Positions 29,625-39,015 are shown, numbered from the stretch's first letter. The stretch: 39,015 bases of DNA from Elusimicrobiota bacterium (GCA_040757695.1 JBFLWK010000016.1:1-39015); one strand, 5' to 3'. Notes: generated by a model from the sequence alone, not told the origin. A program made the numbers and translations.

Positions 29625-30380
29625 TTAGAATTCCTTTTTTGTAAAAAGTATCATACACAAAATTATGCAGACTATTGAGTAAACAACGGTATATCCAACA
29701 GGCACTATTAATGACAAACTGCTTGTATCCGGATAATCTCTGAAATTCATATACTGAAAATTAGGGACTATGTAGAAGAAAAGTTTTGCAAGCGCTTTTA
29801 AGAAGATATTGCTAATTTTAGATGATAAGAACTTCAATTCGGTTGAGAAATGCCCCAGTATCCAGAAAAAAATAGTGAACACAATTGAAGCAACTGCAGA
29901 AGTTGAAAAAAGCGAGAAGAAAAGTGCAACTGTAGAAATCAAAATTATTTTAAGAATGATTCCAAAAATAGCTACAAAATATGAGATGCTCATTCCCCAG
30001 CCGATAGCAACCAAGAACACCAGATGAATCACAACCATAATTAAAAGCCCCAAAACTACCGTTAGAATCATTCCCAAATATCTGCCTATAATATAGTCGG
30101 TCTTTTTCAATGGTCTGGATAGTAAAAGATAAATTGTTTTAGATTCTATCTCTTCAAGGACGAGTGACACTGCAACAAAAATTGCAACTAACAGCCCAAA
30201 AATTTCAATTGCACCAAGCCCTAAATCTAAAAGAAGCCGAACCTGCTCATCGCCGGCAAGCACACCAAAAAGTATATCGGCGCCGATAATAGCAATTGCA
30301 AACAAGACCAACACATAAAAAATTTTATGTCTGATGTTTTCTTTTACTGTGTAGCGAATAATTGGAATTATATTTTTCAT
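29625..30380 (-). CDS. ABC-2-type transporter permease
   Basis: A 251-residue membrane protein with six predicted hydrophobic segments. It reads MKNIIPIIRYTVKENIRHKI, then LEEIESKTIYLLLSRPLKKT and DYIIGRYLGMILTVV, as in ABC-2 export permeases of the NosY type. I start it at ATG 30380. Fourteen more upstream codons come from a microrepeat and have no family match. It follows its ATPase gene. The cargo is unknown. Confidence 0.82.
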   Translation of the reverse strand: MKNIIPIIRYTVKENIRHKIFYVLVLFAIAIIGADILFGVLAGDEQVRLLLDLGLGAIEIFGLLVAIFVAVSLVLEEIESKTIYLLLSRPLKKTDYIIGRYLGMILTVVLGLLIMVVIHLVFLVAIGWGMSISYFVAIFGIILKIILISTVALFFSLFSTSAVASIVFTIFFWILGHFSTELKFLSSKISNIFLKALAKLFFYIVPNFQYMNFRDYPDTSSLSLIVPVGYTVVYSIVCIILCMILFTKKEF

Positions 30381-30448
30381 AATAATGTGTCGCAGATTAC
30401 CGCTGATAACATCTATGGTCATCTATGTTTTTATCTGCGGCCTTCTGC
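30381..30448. repeat. Microrepeats at the ATPase/permease junction
   Basis: CGCAGATTACCGCTGATAAC, ATCTATGGTCATCTATG and ATCTGCGGCCTTCTGCG form direct and inverted variants. The last codons of the ATPase gene (AEGRR-stop) lie inside it. Confidence 0.65.
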
Positions 30449-31168
30449 GATTTCTGAAATAAAAACAGTTTCAAGCGAACCTGGTTTTAGTTCGTTCATC
30501 TTAACTATTTTCAAGAGTTTGCCTTTGTAAATTATTGCAACACGATCGCATATCTTTTCTGCTTCTGAAATTATATGTGATGAGAAAAACACCGTTTTGC
30601 CTTCGGCTTTGAGTTGTAAAATTATATCCCGCATATCTTTAAGTCCTAAAGGGTCAAGCCCGGTGAATGGCTCGTCTAAAATTAAAAGTTGCGGTTTATG
30701 TATAAGCGCCTGCGCAACACCTACCCGCTGAAGCATCCCTTTTGAGAACTCGCCAAGTCGTGTATCTTTTTCGGTTTTTAACTTGACTGTCTCCAAAATT
30801 TCGTCAATCCGATTTTTGAGTATGTTTTCTGTCAAACCGGATATGGAACCGTAAAGCATCAGAATTTCTTCTGCGGTAAGATATTTGTAAAGATACGGTA
30901 TTTCAGGCAGATAGCCGATTTTTGATGCGGCTGAAAGTGATGGTATTTTTTCGCCAAAGATAAAGCATTCGCCTGCCGTTGGAAACAGCAGTCCTAATAG
31001 TATTTTTATGGTTGTGGTTTTTCCAGAACCATTAGGTCCTAAAAAACCGAATATCTCATTATCGGCGACCTCAAAACTTAAATTATCAACTGCAAGAAAT
31101 TTCTTGTTTTTCAGCAACCGTTTTTTAATATAAACCTTCGTCAGATTTTTTATCTCAATTGCATTCAT
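30431..31168 (-). CDS. ABC transporter ATPase
   Basis: A 245-residue ATP-binding protein that powers the permease encoded 50 bp downstream. Walker A is GPNGSGKTTT (about residues 44-53), the signature is FSKGMLQRVG in place of the LSGGQ consensus, Walker B is LLILDEPFTGLDP, and the switch His lies in FFSSHIISEAEKICD. The pattern is that of ABC-2 exporters (NosF or CcmA-like). The substrate cannot be told. Confidence 0.93.
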   Translation of the reverse strand: MNAIEIKNLTKVYIKKRLLKNKKFLAVDNLSFEVADNEIFGFLGPNGSGKTTTIKILLGLLFPTAGECFIFGEKIPSLSAASKIGYLPEIPYLYKYLTAEEILMLYGSISGLTENILKNRIDEILETVKLKTEKDTRLGEFSKGMLQRVGVAQALIHKPQLLILDEPFTGLDPLGLKDMRDIILQLKAEGKTVFFSSHIISEAEKICDRVAIIYKGKLLKIVKMNELKPGSLETVFISEIAEGRR

Positions 31169-31207
31169 AATTTCTTAAATATGAACCATTTCTTCAACTG
31201 TCCATTC

Positions 31208-31813
31208 TTATTCTTTCTCTCGGAAATAAAAACTTCCTCTATTAAATTTATTACCTTCACCGTCATTATATAAATATGTCTTATTAAGTTTACCAAACAT
31301 TGCAACAGTTACTACCCTATCTAATATGGAAGAATTATCCGCAAAATCACAGCCGTAACCAAAACAAACAAACGGAAAAATAGATTCTTTTAACAAAGCA
31401 GTCCTTAATCCAATTACATTTTTACCTAATCTTTCTACGGCATTTCCTTTTGATTGCCACGGAAGCCCTTCTTTTTGTCGCAACACATTTGTTCCTTGAT
31501 TTTTGACTTCCGCTATTAAAATAGGATACATATTCCCCTTTTTATCTTCTAAAAATAAAATTCCCCCGTCAGGTTGTATATTACTTTTACTAAAAAAATA
31601 ATGAAACTCAACATCTGCGAAGTGCTTTCTTAATTCTTCAACAATATCTTTCAGGAACCATTTTGTTTCATGCCGAAGTTTTACTTGGAATTTCTTGTTT
31701 ATTTCCATAACAACACGGTTTAATGCTTTAATAACACCTGTTTCTTGCTTTTTGGAAGTTACATTTATAATTAGCCCTTGTCGGGTTTTTCGTAATAGAT
31801 ATTTATCAGCCAT
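31208..31813 (-). CDS. EcoRI-like type II restriction endonuclease (R-M system 4)
   Basis: A 201-residue nuclease related to EcoRI. It shares SNIQPDGGILFLEDKKG (Pro81-Asp82), LIAEVKNQGTNVL (Glu102, Lys104) and GNAVERLGKNV then FPFVCFGYGCDF, matching EcoRI's SNIKPDGGI, AEAKHQGKD and GNAIERSHKN. EcoRI cuts GAATTC. The protein is shorter than EcoRI (277) and lacks its C-terminal part. Its methylase gene lies 17 bp upstream. GAATTC occurs in the window, so methylation would be needed if the site is the same. Confidence 0.85.
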   Translation of the reverse strand: MADKYLLRKTRQGLIINVTSKKQETGVIKALNRVVMEINKKFQVKLRHETKWFLKDIVEELRKHFADVEFHYFFSKSNIQPDGGILFLEDKKGNMYPILIAEVKNQGTNVLRQKEGLPWQSKGNAVERLGKNVIGLRTALLKESIFPFVCFGYGCDFADNSSILDRVVTVAMFGKLNKTYLYNDGEGNKFNRGSFYFREKE

Positions 31814-31830
31814 TCTGTTGCCTCACATTT

Positions 31831-33063
31831 CTACTTTTTCTCCAATATCCACAGCAATTCCTGAACTTTTATATTTCTATCGCGAAGGTTTCTGGAACCA
31901 CGATAAGTATTATATTCTTTTTTCTGCAATTCAACCTTCCCATATTTTGTAAGTATTAGCTTTATTTTGTCAGTAGGGATTAAACCTTCGTTGTTATACG
32001 AAAGCAAAATATATTTTGCAGGAGTGTTTTCAATCAAATTGCCAAGTGACTCTTCAGCTGTTTTTCTTTTATTGTATTGAGACCTTTTCCAATTTTTAGC
32101 AATACCACTGATGCCATTTTGTATCTCAATTTCCTCTGATTCATTTGCAATGATATTCAGCATAAAATAGTTTGAACCATATGGATGCTGGTTATATGGC
32201 GGATCATAATAAACCAAATCAAATTGATTTATCAAGGAAGATTTTATTAGTTCATTCACATCTTCTTTGAAAATATTTACTTCACACTCAACCCCACTAA
32301 AAAGTGGCATTTCTAAATTGATTTCCCCTTTTATTCTCGTAAGCGCATTTTCACCCATGCCACCAAACCAGCCATTACCATTTTTTTTATGAAAACCCTT
32401 AAATACTCCAGAAGTATTTGTATGGATAGATGCTTCTACAATCAATGGTGCAAGAAAAAAATGTCTATAGGATTTATCTATTTTTGAATAAATTAGATAT
32501 TTCAAATTATCAATTATTTTAGCATTGCGATTGGTATAAAATACTCTCTCGCATGGCTTGATATCATTATCGTTTTTAGGTGCATAATTCTTTTCAATAA
32601 AACCGGGTATTTTTTGCAAGAACTTAAGTTTATTTTGATTTAACCATTGTATTGTTTCAGATATAAAGTTTAAATCGGTTTCTGATTTGTTTACTAAATA
32701 ACATTTACTTAAAATTTCACAATAATCTTCCATATCGTTTACAAAAAGTTGTGATGCGTGATATTTAAGCAAACGCGAGACCGCACCACTTCCTGAAAAT
32801 CCTTCAAAAATACATAGTTTATCTTTTTTTAACATGCGTTTTATATCAGTAATAGTTTTATTTAAGAACGGTAGTAAACTTCTCTTGTTCCCGATATATG
32901 TTATAAGTTGAGTGGTAAAGTATGGATTTCTGAAATCCATTAGTTCGGGAAACATATCAATAGTAGTAGTGGTACTATAACTGTGATATGACGGTTCCAT
33001 TATTATTGAGTGGTTCTGATAGTTCTTGGTTTTATACTTCGTATTTATTTTTTTTTGATTCAT
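31831..33063 (-). CDS. N6-adenine DNA methyltransferase, D12 class (R-M system 4)
   Basis: A 410-residue adenine methylase of the Dam/FokI (D12) class. It has YIGNKRSLLPFL (IGNKR at 57-61), the AdoMet site FEGFSGSGAVSR (about 86-97) and DPPYNQHPYG (DPPY at 287-290). This is an alpha-type order, distinct from M.EcoRI and the beta-class M.RsrI. The next gene downstream is an EcoRI-like nuclease. A second ATG 21 codons in may be the true start. It follows the aminotransferase by 14 bp. Confidence 0.88.
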   Translation of the reverse strand: MNQKKINTKYKTKNYQNHSIIMEPSYHSYSTTTTIDMFPELMDFRNPYFTTQLITYIGNKRSLLPFLNKTITDIKRMLKKDKLCIFEGFSGSGAVSRLLKYHASQLFVNDMEDYCEILSKCYLVNKSETDLNFISETIQWLNQNKLKFLQKIPGFIEKNYAPKNDNDIKPCERVFYTNRNAKIIDNLKYLIYSKIDKSYRHFFLAPLIVEASIHTNTSGVFKGFHKKNGNGWFGGMGENALTRIKGEINLEMPLFSGVECEVNIFKEDVNELIKSSLINQFDLVYYDPPYNQHPYGSNYFMLNIIANESEEIEIQNGISGIAKNWKRSQYNKRKTAEESLGNLIENTPAKYILLSYNNEGLIPTDKIKLILTKYGKVELQKKEYNTYRGSRNLRDRNIKVQELLWILEKK

Positions 33064-33077
33064 TTTTTATTTACATT

Positions 33078-34151
33078 TTACAGACATTTTGAGATAGCAT
33101 CAAGTGAAACCATTATATCGGTTTCGGTGCAATATCCGAGATGGCCGATACGGAAAATTTTGCCTTTTAATTCTTCCTGACCACCAGCTAAAACAACACC
33201 ATAATTCTGTTTAACTTTTTTTCTTAAATCGTCAGCGGCAACATTTTCAGGCGGGAAAACAGCAGTTACTGCGCAGGAAGCGATTTCATCAGATGCCAAA
33301 AGTTTTAAGCCGATTTTTTTTAGCCCATTTCTTGCCAAATCTTTCAATTTTTTATGTCGGTCAAAAACATTCTCAAGCCCTTCTTCTTCCAACATTTTCA
33401 GTGATTCTTCCAATCCATAATAGAGAGAAACAGGCGGAGTTACCGGGTTCTGTCCTTTATCAGCGAAGTCCTTCATCAACTTAAAATCCCAGTAAAACTT
33501 TGGCATTTTTGATTTCTCATAATACTGCCATGCTTTCTTTGAGAATGAAACAAACGAAAGACCGGGTGGCAGCATAAACGCTTTTTGTGATGCCGCAACG
33601 ACAACATCAAGTCCCCATTCGTCTGTCTTCAAATCAGCAGTTAAAAGTCCTGAGACAGCATCTACAACAATTAACGCATCATATTTTTTTATTATTTCTG
33701 CAACTGATTTTACATGATTTAGAACACCAGTTGAGGTCTCATTTTGTTGGAAGAAAACTGCTTTGTACTTTTTTTCTTTAAGTTTGCTTTCAATGGTTTC
33801 AATATCTGCAGATTTGCCTCTTTCAAATTTTAGTTCATCAACATTTGCACGAAATGCTTTTAATATTTTCGTCCATCGTGAGCCAAATGCGCCGATATTT
33901 AGTACCAAAACATCGTCACCTTCGGATAGAATATTTACAACTGCTGCCTCCATCCCGCCAGTGCCTGACGATGGAATAATAAATAAATCGTTTTCCGTCT
34001 TGAAACATTTTTTTACACCATCAGTAACTTTTAACAGAAGTTCCTTAAATTCAGGGCCTCTGTGGTTTATCATCTCCCTAACCATCGCTCTTAAAATCCG
34101 CTCCGGAACCATCGTCGGTCCCGGTATCATCAGGTACTGTTTCATTAGCAT
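33078..34151 (-). CDS. Class V aminotransferase (alanine-glyoxylate/serine-pyruvate type)
   Basis: A 357-residue PLP enzyme. It reads MIPGPTMVPERILRAMVREM, then INHRGPEF, IIPSSGTGGMEAAVVNILS, NIGAFGSRW, VVDAVSGLL and the PLP lysine in AASQKAFMLPPGL, followed by RIGHLGY. Members move amino groups among alanine, serine, glyoxylate and related acids, and many archaeal and deep-branching forms make serine or glycine. A GGAGAGAG site precedes the ATG. The substrate cannot be assigned. Confidence 0.88.
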   Translation of the reverse strand: MLMKQYLMIPGPTMVPERILRAMVREMINHRGPEFKELLLKVTDGVKKCFKTENDLFIIPSSGTGGMEAAVVNILSEGDDVLVLNIGAFGSRWTKILKAFRANVDELKFERGKSADIETIESKLKEKKYKAVFFQQNETSTGVLNHVKSVAEIIKKYDALIVVDAVSGLLTADLKTDEWGLDVVVAASQKAFMLPPGLSFVSFSKKAWQYYEKSKMPKFYWDFKLMKDFADKGQNPVTPPVSLYYGLEESLKMLEEEGLENVFDRHKKLKDLARNGLKKIGLKLLASDEIASCAVTAVFPPENVAADDLRKKVKQNYGVVLAGGQEELKGKIFRIGHLGYCTETDIMVSLDAISKCL

Positions 34152-34205
34152 ACTCTCTCTCCTATAAAAGAAAAAAATGAATAAGTAGTTTTTTACGTCA
34201 CTTTA

Positions 34206-34242
34206 GTGGCGGTTCTAACCGCCACCAGTTGAAACTGGTGGC
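34206..34242. repeat. Overlapping palindromes upstream of the aminotransferase gene
   Basis: GTGGCGGTT-CT-AACCGCCAC (34206-34225) overlaps GCCACCAGTT-GA-AACTGGTGGC (34221-34242), so the two hairpins exclude each other. The second has the GA loop and is followed by TAAG, like the palindromes near 6 kb. Confidence 0.8.
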
Positions 34243-34266
34243 TAAGTTTCGTAGAAAAAGGCAAAT

Positions 34267-34298
34267 TTCAAGGCTACCCCTTAAGGGGTAGCCTTGAA
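34267..34298 (-). terminator. Perfect 32-bp palindrome after lon, possible terminator
   Basis: TTCAAGGCTACCCC (34267-34280) followed by TTAA and GGGGTAGCCTTGAA is fully self-complementary over 32 bp. It lies 37 bp past the lon stop. On the minus strand it is followed by ATTTGCCTTTTTC, a weak T-run, so it may end the tig-clpP-lon transcript. It could instead be one of the dispersed palindromes. The 183-bp gap holds no gene. Confidence 0.5.
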
Positions 34299-34334
34299 GG
34301 TAAGCACTTTGTGCACTTTTTGAATTCACTGAAT

Positions 34335-36680
34335 TTACTGTTTTGCCTCCAGGGTTTTTTCTATGACTTCGTCCATTGTTTTTACTGTTACAAATTTTAT
34401 TTTTTCTTTTACCTCTTTCGGCATCTCTTCCATATCTTTCTGATTCTCTTCCGGGAATAGCACTGTTTTTATACCGCTTCGGTATGCAGCCAGTGCTTTC
34501 TCTTTGAACCCACCTATTGATAACACCCGACCTCGCAGAGTTATCTCGCCGGTCATTGCGATATCTTTTTTGACGGGCTTATTTGTAATTGCAGACAGCA
34601 TTGCGGTTGCAATTGTAATCCCTGCAGAAGGACCGTCTTTCGGTATTGCACCTTCGGGCACATGAACATGGATATCTTTATCTTTAAAAAAGTCATCTTT
34701 TATCCTGAATTTTTTGGCATTAGAACGAATAAAAGTAAGCGCCGCTTGTGCGGATTCTTTCATCACATCACCAAGTTTACCTGTTAGCGTTAATACCCCT
34801 TTGCCTTTCATCACAGAAACCTCAATAGACATCGTATCACCGCCAACCTCAGTCCATGCAAGCCCTGTCGCGATACCAACTTGGTTTTCTGATTTTTTAT
34901 CAGTATGAAATTTAGGTATCCCGAGATATTTCCCGACATTTTTGTCGGTGATACTAACCGTTCCTTTTTTCTTTTCAGCGACAATCTCTTTTACTACTTT
35001 TCTTGTGATATTAGCGATTTCGCGTTCAAGATTTCGTACACCCGCTTCTAATGTATATTCTTTGATAATATAATTTATTGCCTCGTCTGAAAAATTGATT
35101 TGCTTCTCAGTTACTCCGTGTTCTTTCAGTTGTTTTGGGATAAGGAATTTTTTTGCGATATGTATTTTTTCTTCTTTTGTATAGCCTGAAAATTTCAAAA
35201 CCTCCATTCGGTCTTGAAGCGCTGGCGGGACTGGATAAAGCGTATTAGCGGTTGTTATAAACATCACATCAGACAGGTCAAAATCTACTTCCAGATAATG
35301 GTCTGAGAATGTAGAGTTCTGTTCAGGGTCTAAAACTTCCAGAAGCGCGGATGCCGGGTCGCCTCTGAAATCCTGCCCCAGTTTATCAATCTCATCCATA
35401 AGAAATACTGGGTTTTTAGATTTCGCTTTTTTGAGTGATTGGATAATCCTGCCGGGTAATGCACCGATATATGTTCGGCGATGCCCACGGATTTCTGCTT
35501 CATCTCGGACACCACCTAACGAGATACGAATAAACTTCCTGCCAAGTGCACGCGCTATTGATTTTCCGATAGATGTCTTACCTGTTCCTGGCGGACCTAC
35601 AAAACACAGAATCGGCCCTTTTAATTTCTGTGTCATTTTACAGACTGCGAGATATTCTACAACACGCTCTTTAATTTTTTCAAGCCCGTAATGGTCATCT
35701 TCCAAAATCGTTTCCGCATGCTCTAAGTCAAGATTATCTTCTGTCTTTGCTGACCACGGTAAAGAAATCAGCCAGTCAATATAGGTTCTGATAACAGTTG
35801 CTTCAGGTGAAAACGGCATCATCTTTTCCATTCGTGCGAGTTCTTTTAAGGCGATAGTTTCCGCTTCTTTTGTCATTTTCGTTTCTTTTATTTTTGTACG
35901 GAGTTCATCAATCTCTCGGGCGGTATCATCTTTCTGTTTCAGTTCTTTCTGGATTGCCTTCATCTGCTCAGTAAGATAGTATTCTTTTTGCGATTTTTCA
36001 ATCTGGCTACGTACTCTGGATTGGATTTTTTTCTCAATACTTAAAATTTCTAACTCGCTGTTTAGTAACTCAATAATTTTTTCAAGCCGTAATGCAGGAT
36101 TGATTGTCTCAAGTATCTGTTGTTTCTGTAAATTTTTTATAACAAGATGCGCACCTATCATATCTGCAAGCCGACCAGGTTCCTCAATTGAACTTAATGC
36201 TGTGATTGTCTCAAACGGCAATCGCGGATTCAAGCCGATATACTGCTCAAAAAGATTGATTGTCTGCCGCATCAGTGCTTCAATCTGTGGTGTTTTTTCA
36301 ATTAACATCTCAAGCACTTCAATATCAACCTGAACATAACCTTTTTGTGGCAGATACTTAAAATTACTCTGTCTTGCACGAACAATTCCTTCAATCAGTA
36401 TTTTAGCAGACCCATCAGGCATCTTCAAAAGTTGTAACACCTCTGCAACAACACCTATTTCATAAATATCGGCAGGTTGCGGGTCTTCTGTTTGCATTCT
36501 TTTCTGTGTTACAAGAAGTATCAGCCGATTCCCAGCCATCGCCTCTGATAATGCTTTCTGCGATTTCTCTCTGCCAACAACTAATGGTAAAACCATATAC
36601 GGAAATACTACAACATCTCGTACCGGTAGAAGCGGTAATGTTCTCGGAATAATCAAACTGTTTCTATTGTTCTGTGCCAT
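34335..36680 (-). CDS. lon: ATP-dependent protease Lon
   Basis: A 781-residue Lon protease of normal length, degrading misfolded and regulatory proteins in the cytoplasm. The N-terminal substrate domain begins [19 protein letters not shown]. The AAA+ module has Walker [16 protein letters not shown] and Walker [11 protein letters not shown]. The protease domain has the catalytic Ser in [14 protein letters not shown] and the Lys further on ([20 protein letters not shown]). It follows clpP by 3 bp, in a tig-clpP-lon cluster. Confidence 0.97.
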   Translation of the reverse strand: MAQNNRNSLIIPRTLPLLPVRDVVVFPYMVLPLVVGREKSQKALSEAMAGNRLILLVTQKRMQTEDPQPADIYEIGVVAEVLQLLKMPDGSAKILIEGIVRARQSNFKYLPQKGYVQVDIEVLEMLIEKTPQIEALMRQTINLFEQYIGLNPRLPFETITALSSIEEPGRLADMIGAHLVIKNLQKQQILETINPALRLEKIIELLNSELEILSIEKKIQSRVRSQIEKSQKEYYLTEQMKAIQKELKQKDDTAREIDELRTKIKETKMTKEAETIALKELARMEKMMPFSPEATVIRTYIDWLISLPWSAKTEDNLDLEHAETILEDDHYGLEKIKERVVEYLAVCKMTQKLKGPILCFVGPPGTGKTSIGKSIARALGRKFIRISLGGVRDEAEIRGHRRTYIGALPGRIIQSLKKAKSKNPVFLMDEIDKLGQDFRGDPASALLEVLDPEQNSTFSDHYLEVDFDLSDVMFITTANTLYPVPPALQDRMEVLKFSGYTKEEKIHIAKKFLIPKQLKEHGVTEKQINFSDEAINYIIKEYTLEAGVRNLEREIANITRKVVKEIVAEKKKGTVSITDKNVGKYLGIPKFHTDKKSENQVGIATGLAWTEVGGDTMSIEVSVMKGKGVLTLTGKLGDVMKESAQAALTFIRSNAKKFRIKDDFFKDKDIHVHVPEGAIPKDGPSAGITIATAMLSAITNKPVKKDIAMTGEITLRGRVLSIGGFKEKALAAYRSGIKTVLFPEENQKDMEEMPKEVKEKIKFVTVKTMDEVIEKTLEAKQ

Positions 36681-36683
36681 ATT

Positions 36684-37280
36684 TCATTTCCTTTTTTCAA
36701 TCACTTCATCTATTATACCATAATTTTGGGATTCTTCAGCAGTCATAAAAAAATCACGGTCGGTATCTTTTTCTACCTTTTCAAACAACTGCCCTGTATG
36801 TTTAGCGAGGATTTCGTTAAGCCGTTTTTTTACTCGTAAAATCTCATTTGCCTGAATCCCGATATCCGTCGCCTGACCTTGAACACCACCAAGCGGCTGA
36901 TGAATCATTATCCGCGAATTAGGCAATGCATATCGTTTACCTTTTGCGCCGGCAGAAAGAATAATTGCCGCCATTGATGTCGCCTGACCTAAACAGATGG
37001 TTGAAATTCTGGATTTAATAAATTGCATTGTATCGTAAATTGCAAGCCCTGCGGTAACAAACCCGCCAGGACAGTTGATATACAGCGAAATTTCTTTCTC
37101 GGTACTTTCTGATTCCAGAAACAACAACTGGGCAATAATGATATTCGCAAAATCGTCATCTATCGGTGAACCAATAAAAATAATTCGGTCTTTTAGCAGT
37201 CGGGAATAAATATCATACACGCGTTCTCCACGAGAGGATTGCTCAACAACCATCGGTACAAGGTTCGCTTTTGGGTTCAT
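36684..37280 (-). CDS. clpP: ATP-dependent Clp protease proteolytic subunit
   Basis: A 198-residue ClpP. Catalytic Ser lies in [20 protein letters not shown], His in [10 protein letters not shown], and Asp in the segment [15 protein letters not shown]. It forms the barrel used by ClpX or ClpA. A clear AAGGAGG site precedes the ATG, and the start overlaps the tig stop. The clpX gene that usually follows is absent: lon comes next. Confidence 0.97.
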   Translation of the reverse strand: MNPKANLVPMVVEQSSRGERVYDIYSRLLKDRIIFIGSPIDDDFANIIIAQLLFLESESTEKEISLYINCPGGFVTAGLAIYDTMQFIKSRISTICLGQATSMAAIILSAGAKGKRYALPNSRIMIHQPLGGVQGQATDIGIQANEILRVKKRLNEILAKHTGQLFEKVEKDTDRDFFMTAEESQNYGIIDEVIEKRK

Positions 37281-38524
37281 TTTGTAACCTCCTTGATTTT
37301 TGCGTTTGCTAACAGTAAATCAAATAGTTTCTGCTCTTTGAGCCGCAGCGAAAGATACTCACGGTGTTTCTGGTAACCTTCTGTATTTTTTTTATCGCCA
37401 CCAGCAAGTTCTTCAATTTTTTTGTCTATTTCCTCATCGGTAACTGTTATGTTTTCATTCTTTGCTATTCGTGATAGAATATATGAAATTTTCACAGTTT
37501 TTTCAGCATCTGATTTGTATCTATCACGCATCGCAGGAATAGATTTTGTAAATTCGTCCTCGTTATAACTGCGGTTTGAAATAAGATACTGCTTTGTTCT
37601 TTCTATACTGCTGTTAATCTCTTCCTCAACCAATGTTTCAGGCACAGGGAAATCGTTTGACTTCAAGAGCGTTTCAACAATCTGGTTTTCTAAATCCTGG
37701 CGGCTTTTTTCTTCATCTGCTTTTATAAGTTCCGTTTTTATTCTCTCTTTAAGTTGTTTAATATTTTCGTGTCCTAAATCTTTCGCAAATTCATCGTCAA
37801 TTTCAGGCAGAACCTTCTTTTTTATTGATTTTAATTTGACATCAAATTGGGCTGGCTTATCTGCGATTTTTGTTTCTATTGTTTTGCTTTCGCCAACTTT
37901 CATTCCGATAAGACCTGTTGCAAAACCGGCAGGAAGTGATTGGTGTGATAAATCAATTATCTGGTTTTCAGCAGGTTTTTCTATTTTTTTACCGTCAATA
38001 GTGCCCTCATAATCAGCAACAAGGAAATGATGCGGTTCTACTGCTACATTCCCTTCATCTACAAGAGTTGACTGCCGTTCCTGTAGGTTTTTTATTACCT
38101 CATGGATTTCTTTTTCAGTAATTTTTTTTATCTTTTTTATAAGTTTCAGTTTTTTGTAGTCCTTTACTTCAAACTCGGGTATCTGTTCTATTTTTAATTT
38201 GAATGAAAATGGTTTGCCATCTTCAATATCAGAAGGCTCTACAACAGGTGCTGATACAAGTTGATAATTGTGTTGTTTGATAATTTGTTCTGTTGCAGAG
38301 TTGAGCAAGTTTTGAACCGTTTTCGTGATAGCAGTTTTAGCAAATTCTTTTTTAACAAATTCTATTGGCACACGCCCTTTTCTGAACCCATCAATAGCTG
38401 CATTTTTCTGAATATCATTATAAACTGCATCAAGTTCTTTTTTAAACTCGTCAGCAGAAATTTCAACCTTAAGTTCAGTTGTACAACCTTTTTTTTCTAA
38501 AACATTAACCTTTATATTTTCCAT
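37277..38524 (-). CDS. tig: Trigger factor, ribosome-associated chaperone and prolyl isomerase
   Basis: A 415-residue trigger factor. The ribosome-binding domain contains the GFRKGRVP signature ([17 protein letters not shown], about residue 48-64). A PPIase domain lies near 150-240 ([26 protein letters not shown]). A helical C-terminal chaperone domain completes it. I choose ATG 38524 ([13 protein letters not shown]). An in-frame ATG nine codons earlier is possible. It heads tig-clpP-lon, a common protein-quality cluster. Confidence 0.94.
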   Translation of the reverse strand: MENIKVNVLEKKGCTTELKVEISADEFKKELDAVYNDIQKNAAIDGFRKGRVPIEFVKKEFAKTAITKTVQNLLNSATEQIIKQHNYQLVSAPVVEPSDIEDGKPFSFKLKIEQIPEFEVKDYKKLKLIKKIKKITEKEIHEVIKNLQERQSTLVDEGNVAVEPHHFLVADYEGTIDGKKIEKPAENQIIDLSHQSLPAGFATGLIGMKVGESKTIETKIADKPAQFDVKLKSIKKKVLPEIDDEFAKDLGHENIKQLKERIKTELIKADEEKSRQDLENQIVETLLKSNDFPVPETLVEEEINSSIERTKQYLISNRSYNEDEFTKSIPAMRDRYKSDAEKTVKISYILSRIAKNENITVTDEEIDKKIEELAGGDKKNTEGYQKHREYLSLRLKEQKLFDLLLANAKIKEVTK

Positions 38525-38604
38525 TCGCTTTGCTTTAACGCGAATTTTCACAAATCTAACGCTAATATTCGCTAATTATTCGCGTGTATTCGCGTGTTTC
38601 AAAT

Positions 38605-38685
38605 TGCCGCGGGAGGGAGTTGAACCCACACCCGAAAAGGACACGGTCCTAAGCCGTGCGCGTCTGCCAGTTCCGCCACCGCGGC
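38605..38685 (-). tRNA. tRNA-Leu (anticodon TAG)
   Basis: Minus strand: acceptor GCCGCGG/CCGCGGC with discriminator A, anticodon stem CACGG/CCGTG with loop CTTAGGA (anticodon TAG), a long variable arm (TCCTTTTCGGGT region) as in Leu tRNAs, and T loop TTCAACT. It lies 81 bp upstream of tig. CCA is not encoded. Confidence 0.95.
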
Positions 38686-38686
38686 A

Positions 38687-39015
38687 CTTTCGTTCTAATC
38701 CTCATTTTTTTACCATTTTGTCGTCAACAAAACTCACTTTTTGGCATTTGGTATTAAATGGTATCTAATTGTATCTAAAAGTATCAATTTGTCTACAATC
38801 CATTATACAAACCTATCATTATTCTTTAATAATGGTTTTATTTTACAAAATTATTTCTGTTTGTCAAGTTTTTTTGTGTCTCATTACTACATTTTATCTC
38901 TGCCTTGTAATTCATACAGTAAAATGTATATCTTTCAAGCCGCTTATACTTACACTTTTTCCCTCGCCGGTTACAGATGAGATGGAATTTGTATTTCATC
39001 TTTTATTTTTTGCTA
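38687..39015. other. Gene-free stretch with microrepeats
   Basis: No credible gene on either strand in this 329-bp end region. It holds a promoter (38840-38867) and microrepeats of GTATCTAA (38751-38790: GGTATTAAATGGTATCTAAT and continuing). The rest is AT-rich and unassigned. Confidence 0.6.
38840..38867 (-). promoter_or_regulatory. Sigma-70-type promoter for tRNA-Leu and tig-clpP-lon
   Basis: On the minus strand a perfect TTGACA (38862-38867) is followed after 16 bp by TAAAAT (38840-38845). It is the best promoter match I see. It lies about 155 bp upstream of tRNA-Leu, leaving a leader that contains the GTATCTAA repeats. Confidence 0.6.

Noticed and set aside
30381-30422. 14-codon N-terminal extension of the ABC permease
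   Set aside because: It is encoded by microrepeats and lacks family similarity; MKNIIPIIRY is the natural start.

Overview
This is an AT-rich bacterial window in which every gene I can support, including three tRNAs, lies on the minus strand, so transcription runs from right to left. Lipoprotein and TolQ/TolR-type genes suggest a diderm (Gram-negative) cell. The AT-rich coding sequence, a bacterial histone-fold protein and the many degenerate 'microrepeats' (such as taacacagat or cacgaaat units) would fit an uncultured candidate phylum such as Omnitrophota or Elusimicrobiota. That placement is an impression, not a result.

Right part (about 38.9 to 18.2 kb) is mostly housekeeping, in transcription order: promoter, tRNA-Leu, tig-clpP-lon (no clpX), a class V aminotransferase, an EcoRI-like restriction-modification (R-M) pair, an ABC exporter, a histone-fold protein, a membrane protein with ExbB/ExbD and a response regulator, a radical-SAM-linked DUF2344 protein, RNase G, a CTP-type lipid kinase, tRNA-Phe, tRNA-Thr, a CNT nucleoside transporter, rsmD, argB, argD, folK and a GAF-GGDEF cyclase.

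Left part (about 18.2 to 4.5 kb) is a bacterial microcompartment (BMC) locus. It has one hexameric shell protein (BMC-H), one PduT-like trimer with the iron-sulfur Cys (BMC-T), three EutN/CcmL pentamers, a PduP/EutE-type CoA-acylating aldehyde dehydrogenase, PduL phosphotransacylase, PduS, and two RpiB/LacAB-family isomerases. A triosephosphate isomerase gene heads the run. The gene set resembles the sugar-phosphate-utilising (SPU) BMCs: a sugar phosphate would be isomerised and cleaved to an aldehyde, then oxidised to acyl-CoA and acyl-phosphate, with NADH discharged through PduS and PduT. The aldehyde-producing enzyme and an alcohol dehydrogenase are not in the window. A response-regulator/diguanylate-cyclase gene sits between shell and enzyme genes.

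The striking point is how the BMC operon is built. Its gene junctions are occupied by selfish or defence modules fitted with 2-20 bp gaps or 4-bp ATGA overlaps: an R-M pair between tpiA and pduL, a nucleotidyltransferase module between aldehyde dehydrogenase and pduS, a RelE-type toxin-antitoxin pair (toxin broken by an in-frame TAG) between pduS and the BMC-T gene, a second nucleotidyltransferase module between two eutN genes, and at the left end an MjaI-type R-M pair, a HEPN/MNT pair, another R-M pair and the 5' end of a group II intron.

Short microrepeats fill most intergenic gaps and also enter genes. They encode the signal peptides of three exported proteins and in-frame segments of TpiA and PduS.
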